Of a stretch of 64,000 bases of DNA, positions 53,423-62,050 are shown piece by piece. The DNA comes from Bremerella sp. TYQ1. GTDB taxonomy: Bacteria > Planctomycetota > Planctomycetia > Pirellulales > Pirellulaceae. Location of the stretch: NCBI RefSeq assembly GCF_020150455.1, contig NZ_CP083740.1, positions 2,914,001 to 2,978,000 on the forward strand, written 5' to 3'. The stretch's first letter is position 1. Every line of letters begins with the position of its first letter. The translations under genes were made by a program, and so were the position numbers. The notes below the pieces were generated by a model that was given only the letters and a program-made list of their open reading frames with translations, was not told the origin of the DNA and did not search any database.

Positions 53423-54640
53423 TCAGGGACGATGCGGCTTTCTTCCAAAGACCACCCCGAAGAAAACCGTGCCCCCTACCAACAGAATCATGCCGGCAAG
53501 CAACAGCATGCCGAGATCTCGCCGAACCTCTGGTCGAACACTTGGAGGCGTTTGTGACTCAAAATCGCCGTAGACATGCATGGTCGGTCGCGACTGCACG
53601 ATGACTGCGTCCGCAACCCCTTCCGAACGTTGAATGTTGAGCTGATGGCTGCCGTAGTATTTTTCGCGAAACCGCTCATCCACTTTCTCTCCCTGGGCAA
53701 TCCAATTGGCTTCGTCTGTGGCAATTTGCGAAGCAAACGCTTCCGCTTGCGCGAGCTCATCTTTCAGCGCCGCTTCGATCAATTCATCCTTCCTATGGTT
53801 GGGATGAAGTTGTTGACTGGCAACCGCATTTTCCGCTTTCACGCGGTAGCGACTGCGGGCCAACGAATCGTCCGTCTCGTATGAAGCACGATAGTACGCA
53901 CGAGCTGCCAGCAAGTTAGCCGGTTCGGTCGCGGAAATCAGATCGCCGACCGCTTCCATCAGGATAGGCGAATCATGATTGCCGAAACGCACCATGCCGA
54001 GCACACCTTTCAGGGCCCTGGCATATTCGGCGTCGAGGCCATCTTCTGCATCGTCCCCTCGTCGCTGTTTGACGAAAGCTGCGAAGCCCGACACGCGAGG
54101 GCCTGCCTCGCCGCCGTGCACTTCTTCCGTGTCATGCATGAGGGGCAGCTTTGCTCCCGCGGCGCGCCGCTCGATCACGTACTCGACTAACAACTGCTGA
54201 TAGATCTCTCGGCCGAAGTGAGCGTCCGGGTTGATCTCGATTGCTTTGGCGATGTGCACCAGGCCTTCGTCAAAGTTGCCAGAGTGAATTAGAAACGTGC
54301 CCAGATTGGCTTGAGACTCGTAAACGTTTTCGTCGGGCCAACGTTCCATCTTTTCGCGAATCGTTTCGATTGCTTTGTCATGCTCGCCCAACTTGTCATA
54401 CGCAACGGCGATGTCGTTGTAATCTTCCGGGGTGCGTTGATCGACCGATTTCGTCGTTCGGTCGCCGATTCTCCATTGATAGTAGGCATCGCTATGCCGT
54501 ACGAAGTGCCCCACAATCAGCTCGTGTACTTCGGGATACTGCTGCCGTTCCATCTCCAGCGTATCTTCATCCCACAAGCAAGCCATCGCTACGCAAGGAA
54601 AAACAAACGCAAGAACGGCCGTGATCCAACGAGATCGCAT
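53423..54640 (-). CDS. Secreted TPR protein with C-terminal membrane anchor
   Basis: 405 residues with a signal peptide (about 1-20; FPCVAMACLWDED). TPR units follow (DYNDIAVAYDKLGEHDKAIETIREKMERWP, then QANLGTFLIHSGNFDEGLVHIAKAIEINPD). The middle is helical with long charged stretches. A C-terminal membrane helix (about 376-398; LGMLLLAGMILLVGGTVFFG) ends in a short basic tail. The topology is periplasmic with a C-terminal anchor. Function is unknown; it ends just before the divergent membrane-protein array. Confidence 0.83.
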   Translation of the reverse strand: MRSRWITAVLAFVFPCVAMACLWDEDTLEMERQQYPEVHELIVGHFVRHSDAYYQWRIGDRTTKSVDQRTPEDYNDIAVAYDKLGEHDKAIETIREKMERWPDENVYESQANLGTFLIHSGNFDEGLVHIAKAIEINPDAHFGREIYQQLLVEYVIERRAAGAKLPLMHDTEEVHGGEAGPRVSGFAAFVKQRRGDDAEDGLDAEYARALKGVLGMVRFGNHDSPILMEAVGDLISATEPANLLAARAYYRASYETDDSLARSRYRVKAENAVASQQLHPNHRKDELIEAALKDELAQAEAFASQIATDEANWIAQGEKVDERFREKYYGSHQLNIQRSEGVADAVIVQSRPTMHVYGDFESQTPPSVRPEVRRDLGMLLLAGMILLVGGTVFFGVVFGRKPHRP

Positions 54641-54809
54641 GACACACCTCTTTTTTTAAGTATCGTTCATTCCTGTAACCTATCAAATCGAACAGGCAGG
54701 GTCGAAGAAATTGGTTTCGAATGCGCCGAATATTTATGCTAAGTTGTGAGGCCCCAGATCGTGGCTGGGTGTGACGTCGTAATCCTGTCTAGAAAAGACT
54801 TCAGCGCCC

Positions 54810-55583
54810 ATGAACGAATTCGCGGAATCCCCGCCGGAAACCAATTCGCCGAATGGCAACACGCCTCCAGATGTCCCCTCGGACGATCGCTTTCATATCC
54901 GGCCGATCATTGCCTGGTGTGGAGCGGCACTGGGACTTGCGGCTGGGGTCGCCATGGAACTGGAAAGTCTTGGTGAAATCTCTCTGACGTCGATCACCGC
55001 TGTCTCGTTTCTCATTCTCCACACCGCCTACGGTGTCATGGCAGGGCTTGGCTTGGCCCTGCTGCTCGATTCCATTCGCCAGGAAAAGTTTTCTTGCTTG
55101 TTGCCTGGCCATTGGCGACTGATCACGACAGCCTGCTATTTCGTCGCTCTTTGGGCCAACCTGCTTATCGATCGACAACCCCTTTTTTTGGCCGACCGCT
55201 CACCAATGATTACGACCTCGACGTACGTCACTTGTGGCTACTACGGATTGATGGGACTTTTTTTCTTAGCGGTCGTCCTGACGACCAAGGAAACGAAACT
55301 CTGGAAATCGTTCGCGTATGTATCGCTCATCGGTGCAGGAGCGATGCTCGTTTTGCAGCCCCTGTTAGCGATCCCTGATTTTCCGAAACCAATCCTCCTG
55401 GTCCTCGGCATCGGTGGCATGCTTTTAGTCACCGTGGCATTTGTCCTGGCAATTTGTGGAGTGGTATTCGACTTGATCCAAAAACGTCCACGCGACCTTC
55501 TGCACTGGGTAGGCATTGTCGTTCCCTATCTCTTGCCGCTGCTATTGGCGACTGCTGTCACATTGCACAATGCCTATTTCTAA
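54810..55583 (+). CDS. Array membrane protein 1 (four-paralogue family)
   Basis: 257 residues. A Pro/Asn-rich cytosolic N-terminus (about 1-28) is followed by about six membrane helices. Family motifs: LLPGHWRL (97-104) after helix 2-3, ETKLWKSFAYV near the middle and RPRDLLHWVGIVVPYLLPLL at the C-terminus. It is the most divergent of the four and lacks a clear NP(F/Y)xSP tag, having only ESPPETNSP. I do not recognise the family. It is transcribed divergently from the TPR gene. Confidence 0.82.
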   Translation: MNEFAESPPETNSPNGNTPPDVPSDDRFHIRPIIAWCGAALGLAAGVAMELESLGEISLTSITAVSFLILHTAYGVMAGLGLALLLDSIRQEKFSCLLPGHWRLITTACYFVALWANLLIDRQPLFLADRSPMITTSTYVTCGYYGLMGLFFLAVVLTTKETKLWKSFAYVSLIGAGAMLVLQPLLAIPDFPKPILLVLGIGGMLLVTVAFVLAICGVVFDLIQKRPRDLLHWVGIVVPYLLPLLLATAVTLHNAYF

Positions 55584-55643
55584 CGACGCTGACACATCGT
55601 TCCCCCTCTCCCATCACGTTGCTCTTAGTAAAGATCATCCAGC

Positions 55644-56438
55644 ATGACCAATAGCAGCCTGCCCGAGCCGATGGTGCCCGAGAATCCGTTTCAATCTCCG
55701 ATAGAACTCGAGGCCTCTCAAGCAACCCATCCAAACTCTCCCAACGGTACGCTGCTGGGCATTTGCTTGGTGGTTGTCAGCATCGTCAATCTGGCCGCGT
55801 CAGGCCCCGTTTATCTGAATCAAGATTATTCGTTGGCCGTAAGGTTATCTTGGGTGATACCCGATTTATTCTTCGGCTTGGCTTACAGCTTGGGACTAGC
55901 CATGCTGATTCACACGGCCTGGTACCGCCAATGGTCGACGCTGATGCCTGGCCATTGGCGGTTGATCGCGTTTCTTTCCTCCTGGTTCATCTACGCTGGA
56001 AGCTTCGCTCCTTCGCTGGGTGCCCTCGTTGCCTATGCCATCTTCATAGCGACGACCAACGAACGAGGTACCTGGAAATCTTACGCGTGGGCATGCGTCG
56101 TCATTTACTTTTTTGAATTTGTGCAGATGGCGACCGTGCTGTTCTTTTCGGACATCTTCCTTGGGGCAGAGGATCCGACCGCGGCCGGTGCGAACATCTT
56201 CGGCTCCCCTTGGTTTATCGCGTTTCTCGCTGTTTCTCTTTTCACGCAAGTGGGTAACCTGGCCGCGTTGGTTCTGTTGATCGTGGGCATGATTACCGAT
56301 GCACAACACAAAGTCCGTCGAGACTTTTATCACTACCTCGGCATTGGGCTGGTAATGGTCCTACCGATCGCCAAAGTCATCTGGACATTGGTCGTTGGCG
56401 GTATGCTGTTCCCTGGCGCAAGCTGGGAAGACGTCTAG
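55644..56438 (+). CDS. Array membrane protein 2 (NPFQSP-tagged paralogue)
   Basis: 264 residues. NPFQSP at 14-19, then about six helices. Family motifs: LMPGHWRL (100-107), ERGTWKSYAWACV and RRDFYHYLGIGLVMVLPIAKV. It follows protein 1 by 60 bases on the same strand. Helices and motif spacing match the other array members. Function is unknown. Confidence 0.85.
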   Translation: MTNSSLPEPMVPENPFQSPIELEASQATHPNSPNGTLLGICLVVVSIVNLAASGPVYLNQDYSLAVRLSWVIPDLFFGLAYSLGLAMLIHTAWYRQWSTLMPGHWRLIAFLSSWFIYAGSFAPSLGALVAYAIFIATTNERGTWKSYAWACVVIYFFEFVQMATVLFFSDIFLGAEDPTAAGANIFGSPWFIAFLAVSLFTQVGNLAALVLLIVGMITDAQHKVRRDFYHYLGIGLVMVLPIAKVIWTLVVGGMLFPGASWEDV

Positions 56439-56468
56439 CAAATTCTTCAACCGCATCCCAAGCTTAGA

Positions 56469-57287
56469 ATGCACTGCATGAGCAGCCACGACTCCGACGA
56501 ATCGGCGACCTCCAACAATCCGTATCAATCGCCGGAAGCATCGACCGAACAAGATACACGTGTTGCCAGCCCGCATGAAATTAAGCCGGATAAGTCGACC
56601 ATCTGGGCAGGCATATTGCTTGGCGTCCTGGCCCAAGTCTTCGTGGATATCGAGGAATTTCTGCATCCGGAAAGAGCCCTCTTGAAACTGCCCGATTTAA
56701 TTCAGGGCGTGATCGTCGGCTTGGGTCTGGCCGTTTTCGTAGACGCAATTCGTCGCAACCTATTTGGCAAGCTGATGCCTGGGCATTGGTGCCTGATCGC
56801 GACGACCCCTGTCACGATTGCGGCCTTGATATACAGCATTTTCCTTTCCGAGATCGACTTCAGCGGCGATTATAGCGTCCGCGGCTTGATACTTCCGATC
56901 GTCGCGTCTGGCCTGATCATCTCGAGCATCGCCTACGCGATAATCTTCGCGTTCTACTTAGCCGTTTTATGTTCGACCGAAGAAACCAAAACCTGGAAAG
57001 TCTTTGCCTGGGCTCAGCTGCTGCTTGCGTTTAACATGACACTATCTGGCATCGTATTCCTGACGTTGCAAGACTTATCCCAAAGCTCTTACGAAGCATT
57101 CTCCGGAGCCACCTCAACGGTAATCGGCCTATGCCGGTTCGTATCGTTCGGGGCGTTCCTGCTGGGCTACGGATTCGATCTAAAAACCCGACGCCGACGC
57201 GATACCTATCACTACCTCGGCATCGCAGCAGTCGCGATACAGATCGTCCTGCTGCCGCTCTTGGGCACGCTCTTACTTCGACTTTAG
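56469..57287 (+). CDS. Array membrane protein 3 (NPYQSP-tagged paralogue)
   Basis: 272 residues from the first ATG; the ATG three codons later is also possible. NPYQSP at 17-22, then about six helices. Family motifs: LMPGHWCL (102-109), EETKTWKVFAWAQL and RRRDTYHYLGIAAVAIQIVLLPLL. It follows protein 2 by 30 bases. The Cys in place of Arg in the GHWR motif is unique to this copy. Confidence 0.85.
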   Translation: MHCMSSHDSDESATSNNPYQSPEASTEQDTRVASPHEIKPDKSTIWAGILLGVLAQVFVDIEEFLHPERALLKLPDLIQGVIVGLGLAVFVDAIRRNLFGKLMPGHWCLIATTPVTIAALIYSIFLSEIDFSGDYSVRGLILPIVASGLIISSIAYAIIFAFYLAVLCSTEETKTWKVFAWAQLLLAFNMTLSGIVFLTLQDLSQSSYEAFSGATSTVIGLCRFVSFGAFLLGYGFDLKTRRRRDTYHYLGIAAVAIQIVLLPLLGTLLLRL

Positions 57288-57321
57288 AACCTTTTAGGCT
57301 GCCGACAAAAGATTTGAGATC

Positions 57322-58056
57322 GTGCCTGACTTACCTGAAAACAATCCGTTTCAATCGCCCGGCCCGGAAGATATCAACGTCGCGACGAACTCTCAATTGC
57401 CAAGCTTCGGACTGCTTGTCGCTGGATTGATCGCCGGGAACACCGTTAACTTCATTTCATCCATTTCATTTTATACCGATGCAAACTACTCCGTACTGGC
57501 CCGACTGTTTTGGGTACCGATCGATCTTTGCTATGGCCTGATCTACAGCTTGGGTCTGGTCGTACTCATCCATAGCATCTACGAGCAAAACCTATCAAAA
57601 CTTATGCCCGGGCATTGGCGGCTGATCGCATACTTGGCGTTGATCACGGAATCGGTCGCTTGGTTTGTTCCCTGGATTTTAATTCCGCTGATCCTCGGTG
57701 TTTTCGCGACGACTTCAAAGGAAGCGAAGATATGGAAGGTTCACGCATGGACCGTTGTCGTAATTTTCCCGGTAGATCTGGCCGCAAAACTATTGTCGCT
57801 ATATCTACAGAACTACTACTCATCAATGGGCGACATCGGCACAGTCAACTATTACGTTCCGTGGTATTCGCTGGATGTCCTGAACACAATCATCTTCTTG
57901 CTCAACGCTGCCGTCCTGTTCATCACAGTACTGGGAATTCAGCAAGACATCCGCCAACAAACTACTCGAGACAACTACCATTACCTTGGCTTGGTATTGA
58001 TCATGGTGCTGCCACTGTTGGACATTGTCTATCGCACCTATTTCTTACAGATGTAA
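57322..58056 (+). CDS. Array membrane protein 4 (NPFQSP-tagged paralogue)
   Basis: 244 residues from a GTG start at 57322. NPFQSP at 8-13, then about six helices. Family motifs: LMPGHWRL (94-101), EAKIWKVHAWTVV and TRDNYHYLGLVLIMVLPLLDI. It follows protein 3 by 34 bases. The first half aligns best by eye with protein 2 (DANYSVLARLFWVPIDLCYGL against DYSLAVRLSWVIPDLFFGL), suggesting these two are the closest pair. Confidence 0.85.
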   Translation: MPDLPENNPFQSPGPEDINVATNSQLPSFGLLVAGLIAGNTVNFISSISFYTDANYSVLARLFWVPIDLCYGLIYSLGLVVLIHSIYEQNLSKLMPGHWRLIAYLALITESVAWFVPWILIPLILGVFATTSKEAKIWKVHAWTVVVIFPVDLAAKLLSLYLQNYYSSMGDIGTVNYYVPWYSLDVLNTIIFLLNAAVLFITVLGIQQDIRQQTTRDNYHYLGLVLIMVLPLLDIVYRTYFLQM

Positions 58057-58064
58057 CGTGCGAC

Positions 58065-59498
58065 TTACAGACCGAGATCGTTCTCGCGTAGCTCGCTCAA
58101 CTTCTCCGTCAGTTGCTGCTGGAACTTCGCTACCAGGTCGGCATATTTCGGATCGGTGGCCAGATTGTTGAACTGCTTTGGATCGTTTTCCATGTCGAAC
58201 AGTTCCACGCCGCCGGAGGCATCTTCCTTGTACTGAATGAACGCCCAGCGATCGGTCCGCAATAAGAAACCTTTCTGCATCGGCGAGACATTCAACACGG
58301 CATCATGCACGCTTTGCGTAGGGTCGCTTAGCATCGGCGTGATGTCTTTCCCTTGCAGCCGCTCAGGCACTTGCAAGCCACACAACGCGGCCGTGGTGGG
58401 ATAAAGATCCAACAGCTGCGTCAACGAATCACAAACGGCTGGCTCTTTGCCCGGTACTTTAATAATCAACGGAACGCTGGCCGATTCCTCGTGCAGGCTC
58501 ACCTTCGCCCAGAAGTCGTGTTCGCCCAGGTGAAAACCATGATCGCTGGTAAAGATGACAATCGTGTTGTCGGCCTGACCACTTGCTTCCAACGCATCAA
58601 GCACTTTGCCAACTTGAGCGTCGAGAAATGCGACCGCTCCGTAATACCCACCGACCGCCTTCTTCTGCCGGCGGATATCCATCTGCATGTTTTTGCTGGT
58701 CTTATAGTTAATGCCCATCCGCGGAATGTCGTCCCAGTCGCCGTCGATCTTGAGTGGAAGCTCGCGATCGGCGTACGGCTTGTAGGGTTCCATGTACTTT
58801 CGTGGAGCAACAAACGGAACGTGCGGGCGCACAAAACCAACGGCCAGGAAGAATGGCTTTTCTCCATTCGCGTGCTGCTCGATCAACTCGACTGCTTTGG
58901 CGGCCGTCTTGCCGTCGCTGTGTACCTGATCATCGCCATCCGCTTCGACCACAACAAACGTATTGCCACCCACCACCGGCCGCTTGCCATCGGGATTGCG
59001 TTCCAAGGTTTCGCCATCGCCGGGCGCCTTCCATTCTGGGCCGGGGCTGTTGAAGCGGTCGACCCAACATGCAGGATCGTCGGCGCCGTTTCCGCCATCT
59101 TCAATCCCGCCAGGCACGCCCATGTGAAAGATCTTGCTCACGCGAGCCGTGTAATAACCGTTGTCCTTGAAATGCTGCGGCCACATCGCACGATCGCCGA
59201 TCTTTGGGCGAGGGCTCACGTAGCCGAACACTCCAGTCGCGTGCGGATAATAGCCAGAAAGAAACGAGGCCCGACTCGGACCGCAGTACGTCGCATTGCA
59301 ATAAGCGTGCGTGAACCGGGTTCCCTGACTCGCCAGCCGATCGATGTTCGGTGTCTTGCTGACCTGATTGCCATAGCACGAAAGAGCTGTCGGCGTTAGA
59401 TCGTCCGAAATGATGAACAGCACGTTCATCGGTTTCTCAGCGGCTTGGCTTAACGAAGCAAAGCCGACAACAAGCATCAATGCGGCAATACGAATCAT
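58065..59498 (-). CDS. Secreted sulfatase, iduronate-2-sulfatase-like
   Basis: 477 residues from the ATG at 59498, which begins a signal peptide (MIRIAALMLVVGFASLSQAA); a longer frame to 59534 is unlikely. NVLFIISDDL opens the metal site. The formylglycine motif is CGPSRASFLSGYY with C72, the CGPSR form typical of iduronate-2-sulfatases. Other matches are RVSKIFHMG, FFLAVGFVRPHVPF and FTSDHGFHLGEHDFWAK. Planctomycete members act on sulfated polysaccharides; the actual substrate is unknown. It converges with the membrane-protein array, leaving 8 bases between stops. Confidence 0.93.
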   Translation of the reverse strand: MIRIAALMLVVGFASLSQAAEKPMNVLFIISDDLTPTALSCYGNQVSKTPNIDRLASQGTRFTHAYCNATYCGPSRASFLSGYYPHATGVFGYVSPRPKIGDRAMWPQHFKDNGYYTARVSKIFHMGVPGGIEDGGNGADDPACWVDRFNSPGPEWKAPGDGETLERNPDGKRPVVGGNTFVVVEADGDDQVHSDGKTAAKAVELIEQHANGEKPFFLAVGFVRPHVPFVAPRKYMEPYKPYADRELPLKIDGDWDDIPRMGINYKTSKNMQMDIRRQKKAVGGYYGAVAFLDAQVGKVLDALEASGQADNTIVIFTSDHGFHLGEHDFWAKVSLHEESASVPLIIKVPGKEPAVCDSLTQLLDLYPTTAALCGLQVPERLQGKDITPMLSDPTQSVHDAVLNVSPMQKGFLLRTDRWAFIQYKEDASGGVELFDMENDPKQFNNLATDPKYADLVAKFQQQLTEKLSELRENDLGL

Positions 59499-59583
59499 GG
59501 CAGAACGTCCTTCGGCGGGCAGGAATCTCGGCAAGCGAAGCTTCCAGCATACCTAAGATCGGCGCGAATTCGTACCCAGCAAG

Positions 59584-59646
59584 AAAAAAGACTGATGGGA
59601 CCAGGGCACCCAGCATCGTCCCGTTAATCGTGTGGTCCCATCAGTC
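59584..59646 (-). terminator. Intrinsic terminator of the second DUF1559 unit
   Basis: A perfect 14-bp stem (GACTGATGGGACCA at 59590-59603 with its complement at 59633-59646) encloses a 29-base loop. Read leftward it is followed by TTTTTTCTT. It lies 23 bases past the lipoprotein stop. The loop is unusually long for a terminator and can form smaller inner pairings. Confidence 0.8.
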
Positions 59647-59668
59647 GAGGCACGAAAAAGCAACCCCG

Positions 59669-60145
59669 CTAGTCGAGATGAAACTCGATGGCCTGGTTGC
59701 CTTGCGATTCAATTTGAACGACCAGCCCGGACTCTTCCGGCTGCTCGTATTTCTGCGGAATCACATACTGAATGTGCCGCGTGTTGTTCTTCGGCTTCGC
59801 TCTTCCGGCATCGATGTCCGCTTTCGAGTTGTCGGTCGAATCGACTTTCTTCGAGATCTTGACGAAGTATTCGCCCGGCACAACACCGTCTTCAGGGTCG
59901 AGCGTGGTCATCGTGAAATGCCCTTGCCCATCGGTAACACTCGAAGCGGCTCGCTGACTGCTGCCTGGTTGCGAAGGAACAAACGTTACCCAGGCATCGG
60001 CGATTGGATCGCCTTGATAGGTAACGATGCCGGAAGCAGGCACCAAGCCTGGCAAGCGTTCTTGTCCGCAGCCAACGAAAGCAGCGACGCCAAGGAGCAG
60101 CAACAGCATTGCGGCACGGTTCGTCAGTGGATATGGAATCGACAT
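59669..60145 (-). CDS. Transthyretin-like lipoprotein paired with DUF1559
   Basis: 158 residues. Lipobox AAFVGC (about C26). A beta-sandwich domain runs from ASGIVTYQGDPIADAWVTFVP through DGQGHFTMTTLDPEDGVVPGEYFVKISKK and ends AIEFHLD. It follows the DUF1559 gene by 49 bases on the same strand and is closed by the terminator at 59584-59646. It repeats the arrangement at 27373-28829, where the lipoprotein also follows DUF1559. Function is unknown. Confidence 0.88.
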   Translation of the reverse strand: MSIPYPLTNRAAMLLLLLGVAAFVGCGQERLPGLVPASGIVTYQGDPIADAWVTFVPSQPGSSQRAASSVTDGQGHFTMTTLDPEDGVVPGEYFVKISKKVDSTDNSKADIDAGRAKPKNNTRHIQYVIPQKYEQPEESGLVVQIESQGNQAIEFHLD

Positions 60146-60194
60146 CGAAATGATCTCCAGTAAAAATCAGATGCATGATCGTGACACAAACCAC

Positions 60195-61250
60195 TTAGAA
60201 CTGCTGGTTCACTTCGCCACCGTTGATCGAACCCAGCGCGCCCCACACACCATACGGCGAAGGACCGCTGGTCACGTCTTTGGCAAGCACCGAAAGATCG
60301 CCGGTGTCGACGGTGTCGGTGACAAATCGCACGGCGCCATCCCCCATGCCGCAGACAACGCCGCCGGGATGGTAACTGGTCGGCGGCATCAAATTCGCTT
60401 CGGCCGCGGGATTCGAGGTGTTGTACGAGCAGGATGGCCCGTTGGGCGGCAGAATCGTTTGGAAGCGGCAAACATTGAAGCCCCAGTAAGAGAAGCTCCA
60501 GCCTTGTCCGCCGACCGGCGATGGTGTGCCGCTGCGGCCAGACATCGAGATGTTGTACTGACCATTGCTACCACGATACGTCATGCAAGTTTGCGGTCCG
60601 TCGTACCAGGTTTGCACGTTCAGCAAGATGCCCCCTTTAATCTTGTTAAATGGCTGTCCGTTGGCATTGGCACTCGCACAGCGTTCGCTCATGACGATCG
60701 TATTACTCAGCCCGTCGGTCACATCACGAAACGCCGCTTTGGCCGACTGATGCGAGCGATGTACCGGAAACGCCGAGCGAGTATTGGCCGCACTGTTGTA
60801 ATACTCCATCAGGCGATCCCCTTCGGAGAAGCAGTAGTTCGTCGTTGCGATTCCGTCCGGCGAGATATTGTTGGCATCGGAAGGACAAACGAGTGCGTCG
60901 ATCACTCCGTCCCAAGCAGGCGAAGAATCCCACGGTTCGATGTTGAACCCAGTCGCGGCGAGGATGTCGTAACGAGCTTGCTGCTCGAAGAACGGAAGCA
61001 GCATCACGTGCGGCGAGTAGTCGTACGTCACTGTGCCGCCCATGCCGAACGGGGGCAACGTGGCGAACGTGTCGTGATAGTTATGCGTGGCCAACACCAA
61101 TTGCTTCATGTTGTTGGTGCACTGCATCCGGCGAGCCGCTTCCCGAGCCTGCTGCACGGCCGGCAACAGAAGCGATACAAGCACACCGATAATGGCGATC
61201 ACCACCAATAACTCGACCAACGTAAAACCGGCTCGCGTACGAGAACTCAC
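60195..61250 (-). CDS. DUF1559 pilin-like secreted protein
   Basis: 351 residues. A class III prepilin-like start (RAGFTLVELLVVIAIIGVLVS) is followed by LLPAVQQAREAARRMQ and CTNNMKQLVLATHNYHD. C-terminal H-x9-DG motif: HPGGVVCGMGDGAVRFV. It ends VWGALGSINGGEVNQQF, like the paralogue at 27373. Secreted by a prepilin-type route; function unknown. The paired lipoprotein is immediately downstream. Confidence 0.94.
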   Translation of the reverse strand: MSSRTRAGFTLVELLVVIAIIGVLVSLLLPAVQQAREAARRMQCTNNMKQLVLATHNYHDTFATLPPFGMGGTVTYDYSPHVMLLPFFEQQARYDILAATGFNIEPWDSSPAWDGVIDALVCPSDANNISPDGIATTNYCFSEGDRLMEYYNSAANTRSAFPVHRSHQSAKAAFRDVTDGLSNTIVMSERCASANANGQPFNKIKGGILLNVQTWYDGPQTCMTYRGSNGQYNISMSGRSGTPSPVGGQGWSFSYWGFNVCRFQTILPPNGPSCSYNTSNPAAEANLMPPTSYHPGGVVCGMGDGAVRFVTDTVDTGDLSVLAKDVTSGPSPYGVWGALGSINGGEVNQQF

Positions 61251-61447
61251 GATACTCTCCTCAGGACGATCTAGAATGATTTCGGAAACAAATCGCTACT
61301 TGTTTAAGAGCGGCCCTGCGACGCAGTGCGTTGGACCTTCCGAAATTATCGTGAGATAGAATCGTTTTCCGATGACGATTTAAGTCGTCTTGCCTGACAC
61401 TTTCCCGGTTTCCTTCATTGCCGCTTAACATTCAAAGAAAGCACCGA

Positions 61448-61482
61448 TCAGACGGCCTGAGAGATCGCCGAAAACCGTCTGA
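61448..61482. repeat. 8-bp inverted repeat
   Basis: TCAGACGG (61448-61455) and CCGTCTGA (61475-61482) are exact complements with a 19-base spacer that contains further CGGC/GCCG pairing. It lies 26 bases past the HxlR regulator stop, on the side read leftward. There is no T-run, so it is a weak terminator or an mRNA-end stem. Confidence 0.4.
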
Positions 61483-61507
61483 ACTTGGTCGAATGACACG
61501 ACGAATG

Positions 61508-61936
61508 TTAAGAATCGTGCTTTGCAGCAAATCGCTTTCGTGCCGCTTCGATTTCAGCGCAATGCGTCTCGGCCCACTTCCATACGCCGCAAAATGCCTC
61601 GCCCAGGCTCGACCCGAGCGGCGTCAATTCGTACTCGACGCGTGGCGGAACTTCCGGATAGATGGTCCGCGTGACGAGCCCGTCGCATTCCATCTGCCGC
61701 AACGTTTGCGTCAACATCTTTTGGCTGATGCCTTCGACAAGCCGGCTCAGTTCCTTGAAGCGCACGACCCCGTTTTCATCCAACGCCTCGAGCACCAACA
61801 GCGTCCACTTGTCGGCCACGCGAGCCATGATATCGTTCACCAACGCCGTCACCGCGGGGTCAATGTCCGACCACTCTGGCGAATTCTTTTCGGTGCGCTG
61901 CGAGGACGATGTTGTTTTTCTGTCGGCCATTTCCAT
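61508..61936 (-). CDS. HxlR-family transcriptional regulator
   Basis: 142 residues. Winged helix typical of HxlR: IMARVADKWTLLVLEALDENGVVRFKELSRLVEGISQKMLTQTLRQMECDGLV, followed by VPPRVEYELTPLG. The N-terminal roughly 20 residues are polar (KTTSSSQRTEKNS). HxlR regulators often control adjacent redox or detoxification enzymes. It is divergent from the SDR gene, 114 bases away, so that gene is the likely target. Confidence 0.94.
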   Translation of the reverse strand: MEMADRKTTSSSQRTEKNSPEWSDIDPAVTALVNDIMARVADKWTLLVLEALDENGVVRFKELSRLVEGISQKMLTQTLRQMECDGLVTRTIYPEVPPRVEYELTPLGSSLGEAFCGVWKWAETHCAEIEAARKRFAAKHDS

Positions 61937-62050
61937 TACTCACTGCTAGGTAAGTAAAGCACTTTGAGGTGCCTTCTTACTTTTCGATGGCAACCATCCT
62001 ATCGTTGGTTTCGAGGACACAACTTGTCAATCGACGAAAAGGAAATAGCC

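Noticed and set aside
60027..61211. 394-codon plus-strand ORF
   Set aside because: Antisense to the DUF1559 gene, which has full family motifs.
61374..61389. GACGA/TCGTC hairpin upstream of the DUF1559 gene
   Set aside because: Short stem without a T-run or a clear position relative to a gene end.
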